DNA from: Pseudopyrenochaeta lycopersici
Lineage: Eukaryota > Ascomycota > Dothideomycetes > Pleosporales > Pseudopyrenochaetaceae
Length of the DNA: 64,000 bases
Direction: 5' to 3'
Assembly: GCA_003313425.1 (NCBI GenBank)
Contig: NHZP01000022.1
Coordinates: forward strand, 124,001 to 188,000
Positions 54,089-64,000 of the stretch are shown here, piece by piece. The position numbers and the translations under genes were made by a program. Each line of letters starts with the position of its first letter. Position 1 is the first letter of the stretch. Below the pieces are notes generated by a model, which had not been told where the DNA came from, ran no database searches, and was given only the letters and a program-made list of their open reading frames with translations.

Positions 54089-57000
54089 ATGTACCGTTGG
54101 GAATCCTAGCATGGTTTGCATGGAGTCATGGTTCGTTTAAAAGGAATGGGCCAGGGTATCTACACGGCATATAGCGCAATCTGAATGAATTGTTGCATTT
54201 GCCATACATTGATTACAACGTTTACTGGTTGACGTGAAGAGTGACAGCTTCGTGTATCTCCCAAAGCACGTGATAACGTCAAGTCTCGAATTTGCATTGT
54301 CACTCCACCTTGAGCAGATGGTCGTCAAACATGTGAAAATCTTTGACGCAAAATTATCGTGATCTGGGCTGAGACGATTGTCACAGTCTCCACATAATGC
54401 GCAAGAGCTTTTACAAGGTCTTTTGCACTAATTGCGACAGGGTGGGATACTTATGGGGCTCACTTGGTCTGGCTACGCGTGTAGAATTCATCATGTGGGA
54501 CGCGTTACAGCGAGCTTATTCTGACCTCCACTACATGCATCAGCAGCGTGGTGCTTGCGACGCCGTATTCGTTGGTTAATTGGGGTTTACAAGGAATACT
54601 AGACTCATGCTTGTAAATACATGAGATATTGTCAATCGGAAACAGAGCCGCAAATCTAGCATCGGGCAGAACTATGGCACGCAGCTATAGGCGTGTGTGT
54701 GATATTTTCAAGGTTGCTTCGTTGGCGTCCAGAGAAAGTCTAGAATGGTACAGCGCATGCATATCCTGACACTCATTGACGTAAATGAGGTGTAATGGAG
54801 GGAATTACAGGAGATGATCGAGTAAGGATCGAGTAAGTGTCTAGATGGTTGACATGGCATGTATGTATTGGTAGGTACTCTTCGGTATCGGAGTCGGAAT
54901 AGATGGCGGAGTGAGTGTCACGGGACCCAAGTCCGAATCTTCGGCGTTGACCGCGACACCAAGGAATCTGGAGGCGCTCTGGAAGGAGACCTCCAGGCTC
55001 GGTGGCTTCCGATGATCGCTGGGTTTTCAGAAGGCAAGCCACAACGGGGCCGCCGCGAGTAGAATGCAAAACGGAATCGAAGGGTTCTCGAAGAAAGGCT
55101 TTCCGTCGGGCTATTTGCGGAAGGTCCGAAGCCTAGTCGAGACCCTTGAAGAGCCGCAATGCACGGTGTGATTGCCGTTGTGGAAATAATGAATCTGGAA
55201 AGCTAAAACAGACAAGGTCCGATTATGGAAAGTGTACGGAAGCGGTGAGATGTTGTGCAATAGCGCCAACAATGGCGCGTTGCAAACTCTGGACACGATG
55301 GAGTGGCGCGAGTCGCACGCAAAGTTTCGCCATGATGACTCTGAAGCAACGCGTGGCATGCTGAGCAATCCGGTAAGGGCTAAGCCGACGGGAATTGGGG
55401 TTTCGCGAAGGGAAATGCGAACAAAGAAATGGGACACGGAGCCTCCAACATGGTACTTTGGAAGCAAGGAATATGCAAGGTTTGCCGATGAATTACCCGA
55501 TTGGGTAGGGCGTGATTAGGCATGCTCAGTGCAGCCCACTTTTTGCGGACGCCATAACAGCGTCATGGAAAATCTGCGAGGTATCGTGAGATTTGAGCTT
55601 GGTGTTTTGGCGTTTCAGTACTCTGGGCCCACGGATCCTGGTACAATCGGAGTCATATTCCATGTTGGGCATCTTGGTGGACGGATAACTTGGGCGTTCC
55701 GGCGCAAAGTCGGGGGTGAATGCGACTTGCACAAGGTTCTGGTCTCCCAACATGTGGGCGCATTGACAGACAGAAATGGTCAGGTACAAGCAAATTTGGC
55801 AAAGAGGCTGCAAAGGATCTTGGGAGCATGTGGGGAACACAGTGGCCACGGGGACCTGGCCTGTGACGAGTGGTAAAATTTTCGTAGCGGTTACATAACG
55901 GCGGCGTCTTGGCATATAAATCGCAATGGTACAAGCAGCAGGGCGGGCAAAGTCACGACGGTACACAATTAGCAATGCGCAGAGGCAGTCATCAACACGC
56001 GGCATAGGGGCGCCAGGCAAAAAGTCATGTGAGGGCCCAGCCTTGCCCATGTACGCCCTTGGACAGCGAAGGGAGCTGCTCCGGCGCTGGGCAGCTCCGT
56101 GGAGATGTTGGAAGTTCCAACCCCAGAGTCGCTCGTTCGAGGCAGTCACGGCGCCATGATGCGGGGAAGAGTGCATCATGTGTGCGTGAGCGAATGGTGT
56201 TGAGCGGCAGCGGGCAGGCTGCCGTGGTGCTGGATGCGCTCCCCAGAGTTTTTCCGGTGGAGTCGTCTGTTAGCATGAAGCGCTGCTGCGACTGAAGGGG
56301 CCGACGGCGAGCCACGACACGTTCCCCGACCGGCAGCCACGCCAGGGCGCTGGCAGGGCGAAACAAAGAAAAAGCCAGCGCGAGCCAAGTGGATTCGCGC
56401 TGTCATGTTGAGCTGGCGGTCAGCGCAGGAGGGCAAAAGGCAGCGCGCGCAGGGCCTGACAAAGCGTGGCCAGCGGCGGTACCTTTTGCCAGCTGAGCAG
56501 CGTTGCGAGCGAGTTGACGTCGCTACGGGCGATCACGAGAGAGCGGCAGGCCGTGCGCAGCTGCCTCCTGACCCAAAAATTGCGCGCGCCGCCAGGGTAG
56601 CGCTGGCTGCAAGTGGCCTAGCGCGGCGAGTGAAAAGCTTGGATCTGCCATTACCGATGGCATCATGTAGCAGCGGTCGAGGCACCCAGTCATCGAGTTT
56701 CTCTCATGTAAAAGTTGACAACCAGCTGCTTTAAATAAGGCCCTTGGTTCCCCAGCACGCCCTTTGACTGTGTGACTTGCTCATCCAGAATATGTTCCTG
56801 CCGCAAGAACTCACTCACCACCTCAATTCACACAAGATCAATTCGTGAAGAAGAAGAAGAAGCCGCCGCAATCCACTGCTCTGCAGCGCCGCCATCCTCG
56901 CTTGTTCCCTCCCGACTACGCTGCCATTGGACACTCCGTTATCTCGCAGCAACTTCCCCCCCCAACGTATCCACTCACATCTCCGGATCGCAGCCCTACC

Positions 57001-57175
57001 CCGGATTCTCTTATCTAGAATGCCCGGCCGCCTGCTGAGTACCCTCGTCAGGGTGGCGCCTTCTCCATTGCCTAAGTTGGACGCCGGTAAACCGCACACC
57101 CAGCCCCTCTTTCCCCCAGTCTATTCCTACGAGCCCCCGGCAAAAGGAAAGACAAAATCCGAAGAGTCGCTCGTC
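54089..57175. other. Intergenic, 3.1 kb, no firm gene
   Basis: This stretch is long for this gene-dense window. Two frames look somewhat protein-like: plus 55232-55519, which ends with a charged Trp/Tyr-containing stretch, and minus 55526-56179. Neither has a domain or clear start, and they may be chance. The part from about 55900 to 56650 is GC rich. A TATA-like TTTAAATA near 56733, a 5' leader rich in pyrimidines and GAA repeats near 56848 belong to the arrestin gene region. Confidence 0.4.
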
Positions 57176-58357
57176 ATGGATATCTTCAATCGCCACAAGC
57201 ATGACAAGCATGACAGCCACAAGAAGAGCCCCAAGGTCGAGGCCCAGGGCGTGGCCTCGATGAACATGAGCGTCGAGTCGCCTCCCGTGATTTTCTACAA
57301 TGGCCCGCAATCCTCCACCGGCGCCATCTTTTCCGGCCAGCTTCTGATCAATGTCCACGAGCCCTACGTCACCTTCGACAAGTTTGAGATGCGTCTCCTC
57401 GCAATTGTCTCGACCAAGAAGCCCGTGGCCCCACACTGCCCCGACTGCAGCACCCAGACTACCGAGATCCACAAATGGGAATTCCTAACCCACCCTGCGT
57501 CCCTGCGCTACGGCCCACACAACTTCCCCTTCAGCCATTTGCTGCCCGGCCATTTGCCAGCCACCACCCACGGCGGCCTCGCCACGCTCGATTACTATCT
57601 CTCGGCAGTAGCCACTACCTCTTCCGGCGATAAGATTACCTACAAGCGCAGCCTTGACATCAGGCGCGCCATCTTCCCAGGAAACGAGAAGCACTCGATC
57701 CGCATTTTCCCACCCACCAACCTTACCGCTTCTGTGAAGCTGCCTCCGGTTATCCACCCGATTGGCGACTTCCCCATTGAGATGCGCCTTTCTGGCATCG
57801 TTCAAAACAAGAACGATTCTCAGACACGCTGGAGACTGCGCAAGCTCAATTGGCGCATTGAGGAGACGCAGAAATTCATTGCCCCAGCCTGCGCCAAGCA
57901 CATCCAAAAGGTTGGCGGTGAGGGCAAGGGCGTCCTGCATGAGGATGTTCGCGCCATTGCCAACGAGGAGGTCAAGACTGGCTGGAAGACCGATTTCGAG
58001 AAAGGCGAAATCGACGTCGAATTCAACGCCGCCTGCAATGTGGGCTTGAAGCCCCTCTGCGATGTTGACAGCCAAAGCGGCATGAGCGTCAAGCACAACC
58101 TCATCATTGAGATGGTGGTTGCCGAGGAGTGGGCCCCGCTGAAGAAGCTCAACCAGGCCACGCCTACCGGAGCTGCACGCGTCCTGCGCACCCAGTTCCA
58201 CCTTGTTCTCACCGAGCGCTCGGGAATGGGCATCGCTTGGGATGAGGAGCAGCCTCCCGTCTACGAGGATGTTCCCGCGAGCCCTCCCACTTACGTTGAT
58301 GACTGCGATCTACCGGGCTCCACCACCAGCTCCCGCTCTGCAAGCTTCAGTCTTTGA
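57176..58357 (+). CDS. Arrestin-related trafficking adaptor, LDB19/ART1-like
   Basis: Single exon, 393 aa from MDIFNRHKHDKHD. The arrestin fold runs from SVESPPVIFYNGPQSSTGAIFSG through the C-half, where the Lys-rich hinge WRLRKLNWRIEE is a typical arrestin connector. CPDCSTQTTEIHKWEF is an LDB19-type insert. The tail has two PPxY motifs, PPVY and PPTY, about 12 residues apart, which in ART proteins recruit the WW domains of the ubiquitin ligase Rsp5. The protein should guide ubiquitination and endocytosis of plasma membrane transporters. The frame is open 83 codons further 5' (ATG at 56927), but that part is not conserved-looking and lies in a pyrimidine-rich leader. A second upstream in-frame ATG is at 57020. 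Confidence 0.82.
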   Translation: MDIFNRHKHDKHDSHKKSPKVEAQGVASMNMSVESPPVIFYNGPQSSTGAIFSGQLLINVHEPYVTFDKFEMRLLAIVSTKKPVAPHCPDCSTQTTEIHKWEFLTHPASLRYGPHNFPFSHLLPGHLPATTHGGLATLDYYLSAVATTSSGDKITYKRSLDIRRAIFPGNEKHSIRIFPPTNLTASVKLPPVIHPIGDFPIEMRLSGIVQNKNDSQTRWRLRKLNWRIEETQKFIAPACAKHIQKVGGEGKGVLHEDVRAIANEEVKTGWKTDFEKGEIDVEFNAACNVGLKPLCDVDSQSGMSVKHNLIIEMVVAEEWAPLKKLNQATPTGAARVLRTQFHLVLTERSGMGIAWDEEQPPVYEDVPASPPTYVDDCDLPGSTTSSRSASFSL

Positions 58358-60431
58358 AGTCGGCTGGCCGACAACACTACAATCTACTTCAACAGTCTCT
58401 CAGGCCCATCTGCTCACGCTTTTACGAATTCTCTTATCAAGTCATTGGATTGATTTACTTCGAGTCTCACCGGTGGATTGTGTAGGATATACCCCATGAA
58501 CAATCGGCGTTACATTTTGGTTTTCATCGTTATCATTCTCACTACTCTTGTGCACTGTGTACGCACTTTGCATGGCGTTTTGGGTTATTCGCTGGATCGC
58601 TTGAGTAGAGCCTCAAATGAGCTCCTCTTGCACTGTATAGGTATCCAGCTGGTTTTCGCATTTAAAAGTTTTGGAAGCGCTCTATGGGACCAACGCATAG
58701 TATTACATAATACCTAGTATAGTGGTAGAATATGAATCATTCTGCACTCCAATCACACATATCATCATTGTGCCGTCGACCATGAATTGCAGAGCAAATC
58801 CAAAGTACTCCTCTGAAGAGGTACAAAGTTAACATAGCCAGATACCAAAGTAAAGGTGTTTGGGAGCACCCTCAACTGTCCATGCACTCATCTCTCCAGT
58901 GCGCTCCGTTACCGGCAATCACAATCGTAGATTCCAGCACTCACCGCTCCCTCGGACCACTCCTTCATCACCTGCCCCCCGTCAAACAAGCTCACGATAG
59001 TCGCCATATACCGCCAAGCCCTCATCAGCGAAAACACTGCAAAGACTAGACCCTTCGATACCCGTTCGCTAACAAAAAAGAATCTCGAACGCAGGGACCC
59101 ACTCGATCCCTGCTCCTAGAAACATTCCTTTAGCCTCACTACAGCTACCCTCCTGCGTTCCGCACATACCGCTGACACATAGAATGCCCGCGTGGAAAGC
59201 GAAAAGCGGGTACCTGGTTATGCTCGGTGCGCTCGCGTGCACGCACCGTTGCGTTTGCCGGCGCCATGCTATGCAGGTGATGCGCGCAGGGATCAGGGCG
59301 AGCAGGTGTCTCGGGACGAGGGGGACTAGGACAGGGTTTGTACGCTATGTGCAAGGGGTTTTGATAGTCGTGGTAGTGGTGGTTGCAGCATTTTTTCTGG
59401 TGAAATGGAAGGGATTTCCGCTTTCGGGCACATATATGCAGGGCGTTGGTGCGGCTCTGCGGAGGCGTCTTCTTCTAGCTAACTATACCCGGAGTGTGCA
59501 GCCCGTGGGCGCCCGGGATGACGAACGCATGTGCTCGCGACGAAGGCTGGCTGGTGCCGGTGTTCGGTGTTCGGTGTGCGTGGCTGGATGTGTTTATCTG
59601 GTTGTGGTTTCGGCGTATGGATCTAAACATGGTTTTCCTAATTCGTGTTAGTGGACTCGGATACTATTCCGTAGCGCAGGGTAGCTTAAGCTTTACATAC
59701 CTAATTGGGATGACGAGACAATAAAGCCGGCCAGTATTGAGAGTACCCCGTGGGAAACGCCACAATTGCTAGCGAAGCAAGTCTTCTAATTCCCGGGTGT
59801 GGGTTAAGAAAAGGGGTTGAGGTTGCGGATAGCGGTCGCATGTGGGATACGGGTGAGAGGTGATTTCAGCCACCCCGAATTATTGCCGAAATGCTGTGCT
59901 GGGTGCGTTCGACAGTGATGACTGGAGTACGACATAGACGGATATTAACGGGTGCGTCAGGGGCCCGGATGAAAGCAGCGAGGAGACTGTGAAAAAGAGA
60001 GACAATGACCCATTCAGGACGCCAGCCCGATTCCTAAGCGACGTCCTTTCAAGCAAAGCAGAGAAGCCTTAGCCCTCAATACAGAGGAGTAATGTATAGG
60101 CAGTTTGATTCAGACAACTACGCCGCTTACATGGAGAACAAATGGGAGATGAATACGCTCTGAAAGGCGAGAAAGCAGCGAGACCGCAACGTCAAAGGCA
60201 GCACCATTAACAAGACTAATATGGACGTTACAAAATGCAATATTGGAATGAATTGAGAGAGTTTGAACCTGATCCAGTCAAAGTACTCAAATGCACTAAT
60301 TGTCACCCTCAATCACTCTGTTAGAAACTTCGATGATTTGCAACCTGCGACTCGAAGAAAGCACGTGGAATCTCGTGCTGACGTATGCTCTGCTTGTTTG
60401 AGCACGTTACCTAAGGCCGTGTTCGGATTGA
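58358..60431. other. Intergenic, 2.1 kb, no gene assigned
   Basis: This is the 3' flank of the arrestin gene and of the minus-strand hypothetical. A 155-codon plus frame at 59184-59651 has a valine-rich stretch but no other support. No repeats were noted. Confidence 0.45.
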
Positions 60432-61463
60432 TCAATTCGGTTGTGCCGGATGAAGACCATTTGTCTGCATTGTTCCGGGTAGGCTTGTATTCGGCGGTTT
60501 GTCAATGCTGCTCGTAGAAGTAGTAGGTTTAAAAATCGGTATGGCGCTCTTCCTCTGTGAAGATGGTAGAGGAGACGGGGCAGACAACAATCGCTGCGAA
60601 GTAATCTCATTGTGACTAAAAGATGGTTTTGGTTGTTTCCAAGTAGGATTGATTATGGCTTGCCGTGCCAATCGTTGTTGTCATCTTGACGGGGTAAGCG
60701 GTAAGGATGTAGATGAGCTAGATAAGGTTTCTGTCTGCTGTATAGGCGTGTTGTCTTCACAGGGAAGAGGCTCGGTAAGCATGCCAGAGGAACTCAGGCT
60801 CTGAACTCCCTTGTCCAGTTCGATTGGTATCGGTTGCTCGCGCCTATCTGTCTGATTCTCCGTTTGAGCCAAGTTTTCAATCAATGTTGAAGGATGGTCA
60901 GTGCTATACACACTCGTCGGACTTGCATGTCGTGTATCTCTCTCAACTTGTGCTGCAAGTCCGTCGGTGGTGTCGCCATGCATGGCATGCTGAACGGGTG
61001 AAACCTGATCAGCGCCTTCACTCTTCTCTTCATGATCTAGTGTATTGCACTGAAGATCCTGAGGTAATGGGCGAGAGCCAGTGGCTGGGTTGGTGTTCGA
61101 CAGAGTCAGTAAATCTGCGACGGCGTTCATTTGCGCGGAAAGAGTATCGAGCTGATCTAAATGAGGTTGAAGGCACTTTAGGATCACAGCGTTAATAGAG
61201 CAGCATGACCGCTCGCCGACTTCATACTCGGTCGTTGACGCGCATACACTGCTGTTGTCTGCACATGTGCATCCGTTGGTGCCTTCAGATGCTGCAAATG
61301 AGGTTGGGAGAATGGATCTTGCTAGCTTAAGACTGGAAACTCTTTCATGCAGATCTGCGATGATTTGGGAGGCATAACCGGACGCAGACGATGGCGCAAT
61401 GGTTGTAGTACCTTCGATGCGACAGATCTGCTCTTGTAGTTTACCGATTTCAATACCCAACAT
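60432..61463 (-). CDS. Hypothetical Ser/Thr-rich protein, stop possibly inside an intron
   Basis: The open frame from ATG 61463 runs to a TGA at 60681-60683 (260 aa). The same frame then stays open for 82 more codons to a TGA at 60432. A 75-nt stretch with a weak GTCAAG donor, starting at 60689, and a TTTTAG acceptor contains the first TGA. Its removal keeps frame, so the longer product is possible. The N-terminus is helical (MLGIEIGKLQEQICRIEG) with further coiled stretches (CLQPHLDQLDTLSAQMNAV) and a short Cys group (CTCADNSSVC, RSCC). The rest is Ser/Thr/Pro/Gln rich. The helix seems to continue upstream of the ATG, so a 5' exon may be missing. No family recognised. The confident part is 60681-61463. 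Confidence 0.5.
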
Positions 61464-61718
61464 CAGAAGCTCACTAGACGTAACATGGTCAGGAATTATG
61501 TACTAGTCGGCAGGGCGAGTGACGACGAGAACGTTGCGGTTGGTGAGTAACGATGGACAATATGAGACTGGAAAAGCGCGAAAATTGTGAAGGTGGAGGA
61601 TGACAGTCGGCAGTGCAGCCTCGATATAGCACGCTGGATGGGCAGCCAAAACTGGAATGACACTTCTGCTTCGTACATATCTTCACCTGCCTCAAGTTTC
61701 CATAATCATAGGGCATCG

Positions 61719-62489
61719 CTACCTGAGGCTCTTCATGAGTTCGAAAGCGTCTGTGAACTCTGTGCAATCCCACTCCTGCTCTTCGTCTTCCTCGTCTTCA
61801 GGAGCAAAGCGGGAACCTTTGTAGTCATCCTTTGCTACTTTTGACGAGTATGGAGGGGGAACAAGCTCTAATTGCAGGCACGCACGCAGACGCTCATTCT
61901 CCAGCGGGCACCTTGGTTGCATCCAGTTTGCAGCAAGGGCAACACGTTGCGCTCGCGTCTTGTTCTCAACTGCGAAGAAGGCGGGTCTCCACATCTCTCC
62001 GTGCCGCGGGGACTTCAACGGAAAGGTCAGTGTCTCCAAACCAGGAAAGCGCTCAAGCATGCTGGTGCCGTTTGAGATGATAGTTGGCCAGAAGCGTCGT
62101 TTCCATCCGTAGCTCACTTCTTCAAGAGCGGTGCCAAACACTCGATGGTCCACCTCTGCCGTGAGGCTGACATGACGTACCAACTGACGGTAGGCGAGCG
62201 TTAGTTCCGTGTCGCTTAGAAACCAGATGCGAAAGACATTTTCTCCATAGAGGACAGCACTGCACTCTGCATGGAGTTGCTGGCAAGTTCGCATGAGTGC
62301 CATGGGAATTATATTGCGCAAAGGTTGCGGCTCGACGGGTCCGTGGCCCTTATGTCGGACAATCATCGCTTTCGCAATGGGATGAACCGCATATGGATTC
62401 GGTGAGTAAATGAAGATAGCACCATGAACACGAAATGCGAATCCATATACGTAGTCCCTGAGCTCACGAGGTAGATCTAGGAACCCCAC
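61719..62489 (-). CDS. F-box-like protein of a Dothideomycete family
   Basis: Single exon, 256 aa. It opens with MGFLDLPRELRDYVYGFAF, the L-P-x-E-L-R-x-x-I/V-Y start of the large fungal family of short F-box-like proteins. ALMRTCQQLHAECSAVLYGENVF, the second family mark, follows at about residue 85. The rest has the usual HVSLTAEVD and MLERFPGLETLTFPL strands and an acidic stretch (DEEDEEQEWD) near the end. Such proteins may serve as substrate receptors in SCF ligases; most are unstudied. It lies 255 bases upstream of the Ser/Thr-rich hypothetical on the same strand. Confidence 0.75.
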   Translation of the reverse strand: MGFLDLPRELRDYVYGFAFRVHGAIFIYSPNPYAVHPIAKAMIVRHKGHGPVEPQPLRNIIPMALMRTCQQLHAECSAVLYGENVFRIWFLSDTELTLAYRQLVRHVSLTAEVDHRVFGTALEEVSYGWKRRFWPTIISNGTSMLERFPGLETLTFPLKSPRHGEMWRPAFFAVENKTRAQRVALAANWMQPRCPLENERLRACLQLELVPPPYSSKVAKDDYKGSRFAPEDEEDEEQEWDCTEFTDAFELMKSLR

Positions 62490-63227
62490 TTGGTGGGAAG
62501 AGTCCTTATATGATTGGACCCAATTAATAACTGTGTTTGGCTGTGGAGATCAGATATCACATCACCTGGACGGGGTCGTCAAGCGTACCTCTGCTGCCAT
62601 GGTGCATTATTTATCTCATGCAACGCATGGAGTTTGAAAATGGCTCGAAGAATCAAGCCGGGTGGTAAAAGCTGAAGGATGACGGCTGACTGAATCTCCT
62701 AGACCAAGTTCGGCACACAGGGCGGGTGGCTTCGGTTGCGCCTTCCGAAATCAATACGATGCTCCCTTGCGTCACATTGCTGGTCCTCACTTATGAGGTA
62801 GTGAAGAGTATCTCTGAACCTAACGATTCTTGCTGTCTAGAAAGATACTAGGACTACCTTTGCTTTTCAAATGTCTGATTGTCTCGCTGTCCCTATGCCG
62901 CTCCACGAAAAGAATACCTGGACAACACTTGATTCTGGCTGTCAAACATGACGACAAATCAAGAGACTGTCCTCAAGTGTTTGTGATATTAGTCACCCTG
63001 GTAGTCGCCATCACCAACAATACTGGTACTCTATGCTGGCGACCAAAGCTCTGAGTACAGTAACGGTAGCCAGGTCATGATAGAGCAAGTGGAATCACGT
63101 CGGTTCATTCTGGTAAAGTTTTGTGAAGAGCATAGTCGCATAGCACCTTTGAGAATCTTGAATGCTCACATTAAGTTGCATTTGAGCACACTTCAGACTG
63201 ATGGCGTCACAGCATGCTTTTATATTC
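62490..63227. other. Intergenic, 0.74 kb, nothing recognised
   Basis: This is the F-box-like gene upstream region and the 3' flank of the NDUFAF6-like gene. Only short frames occur. Confidence 0.4.
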
Positions 63228-64000
63228 TCATAGCTTCCGTCGGCTGTATGCCCAGTATGCCTGGACTGGCAATTTCCAGTCCACCCTCCTCAGATTCGCA
63301 TCAAAGATATCGAAATCCACCTTCTGCAGCCTGTCGAGCCACGACTGTGTCGCTATACTTGGCATGAAGACACCAAACGCTTGCTCAACCTCGGCTAACT
63401 GTGTTTCCTGTCCCGCATTCAGTTGTTGTGGACTGTATTGATGTTCCTCCTCGTTCTGGTGCTCAAAATCGTGCCCGAGGGTGCCCTCTGCTCGTAGTTT
63501 CAAAATCATCTCTCGTGCCGTGATGAGGTGGTCATTTGCTCGAGTTGCGACGGTGAAAATGGCGTCGCGCAGACCCGGTGCGGCGACACCGAGGCGGAAG
63601 ACGTCTTCCTCTTTTACATTCGCTTCAGCCATGACGTCCAATGGCAGTAGCACAGCCCCTTGAGTTGGGCCCGACTGTCCGGTCATAGAGTTACTCGTGC
63701 CGAGGGGCTGTTGCGGCGGAAAAGCGATTAGCGGAATCCCTCTCAGAACAGCCGCAATGCCCATTGCCTTGCCGATGTGTGAAGCAATATGATCCGTTGT
63801 TATTGAGGCCTGTGGTAGGGCCGATAGCGTCAGGTACAGCATTGTGGAGTACGTATTCTCGGCATAACTCTCCAACGCGCTCAACGTTGGGTACGGTGGA
63901 TTCCCCAAATACTGCTCTCGCGTGTTGATGATGCGGTGGAACCAGTTTTTGCTGAGCCGTGCCTTCCCATCTGATCGCGCATGCAGATCGTCCGCTGCTT
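63228..64000 (-). CDS. NDUFAF6-like complex I assembly factor, 3' part
   Basis: The gene runs off the right edge; 257 codons and the stop are visible, and the frame is open to base 64000. It belongs to the squalene/phytoene synthase fold but is the non-catalytic mitochondrial branch, needed to assemble the ND1 module of complex I. Visible marks are KNWFHRIINTREQYLGNPPYPTL, the helix SYAENTYSTMLYLTL, ASHIGKAMGIAAVLRGIPL (the isoprenoid-synthase helix equivalent), LPLDVMAEANVKEEDVFR and the family C-terminus LPVQAYWAYSRRKL. The second DxxxD-type metal motif of true synthases is not seen. The start and presequence lie outside the window. Confidence 0.85.
   Translation of the reverse strand, partial: AADDLHARSDGKARLSKNWFHRIINTREQYLGNPPYPTLSALESYAENTYSTMLYLTLSALPQASITTDHIASHIGKAMGIAAVLRGIPLIAFPPQQPLGTSNSMTGQSGPTQGAVLLPLDVMAEANVKEEDVFRLGVAAPGLRDAIFTVATRANDHLITAREMILKLRAEGTLGHDFEHQNEEEHQYSPQQLNAGQETQLAEVEQAFGVFMPSIATQSWLDRLQKVDFDIFDANLRRVDWKLPVQAYWAYSRRKL

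Noticed and set aside
56025..56734. Several GC-rich frames on both strands upstream of the arrestin gene
   Set aside because: Frames overlap in all phases with Arg/Ala/Gly-rich translation typical of non-coding GC-rich DNA.
57485..58201. 238-codon minus frame opposite the arrestin gene
   Set aside because: Same reason: an antisense shadow of a well-supported exon, without motifs of its own.
59184..59651. 155-codon plus-strand frame with a valine-rich hydrophobic run
   Set aside because: Arg/Cys-rich composition with no family pattern, no splice support and no flanking signals; it looks like a chance frame in GC-rich DNA.

Overview
The window looks like nuclear DNA of a filamentous ascomycete, most likely a plant-associated member of the Dothideomycetes (Pleosporales-like). 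The support is as follows. Protein-coding genes sit one at a time on both strands and are mostly cut by short introns of 44-75 nt with GT..AG ends. The genes include an AlcR-type Zn cluster regulator, an AA9 LPMO, a GH3 beta-glucosidase, a class II peroxidase, a fungal SET protein with an N-terminal signal, and an F-box-like protein of a kind common in this class. No tRNA, rRNA, CRISPR array or intact transposon was seen. I recognise 28 genes and one weaker candidate (25.8-26.3 kb). The genus call is inference.

Layout. 0-9 kb: tail of a VOC/glyoxalase gene, a Gfo/Idh/MocA dehydrogenase, a DHA1-type MFS transporter, a 2OG-Fe(II) dioxygenase and the mitochondrial Fe-S factor IBA57/CAF17. 9-13.4 kb: a PTM1/GOST-type 7TM protein divergent from the tRNA thiolation subunit NCS2/CTU2, then an AA9 LPMO. 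14-24 kb: a large AlcR-like regulator, a serine beta-lactamase-like hydrolase, a 2.4 kb gap with decayed-looking DNA, and a secreted GH3 enzyme. 24-29 kb: a GPI-anchored protein with a duplicated 60-residue unit, a small hypothetical, a GFA-domain protein and the SET protein. 29-31.9 kb: no gene seen.

31.9-39 kb is accessory in character: an MFS transporter with an apparent GC-AG intron, an EthD/dimeric-barrel-like protein, a cytochrome P450 and a secreted class II heme peroxidase. The first three could be a small detoxification or metabolite unit. 40.7-54.1 kb is housekeeping: hotdog thioesterase and RluA/PUS9-type pseudouridine synthase (head to head), microbial-type PARG, the cullin regulator CAND1, a small mitochondrial protein, a PLAC8 protein and ribosomal protein eL22. 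54-64 kb: a 3.1 kb gap, an LDB19/ART-type arrestin with two PPxY motifs, a second 2 kb gap, a Ser/Thr-rich hypothetical whose stop may lie inside an intron, an F-box-like protein, and the 3' part of a complex I assembly factor NDUFAF6-like gene.

Working together: AA9 and GH3 act on cellulose and its oligomers. NCS2 and the pseudouridine synthase modify tRNA. IBA57 and NDUFAF6 serve mitochondrial assembly. CAND1 and the arrestin both feed ubiquitin ligases (SCF and Rsp5). All intron positions were placed by hand from reading frame and family alignment and were not tested against transcripts.
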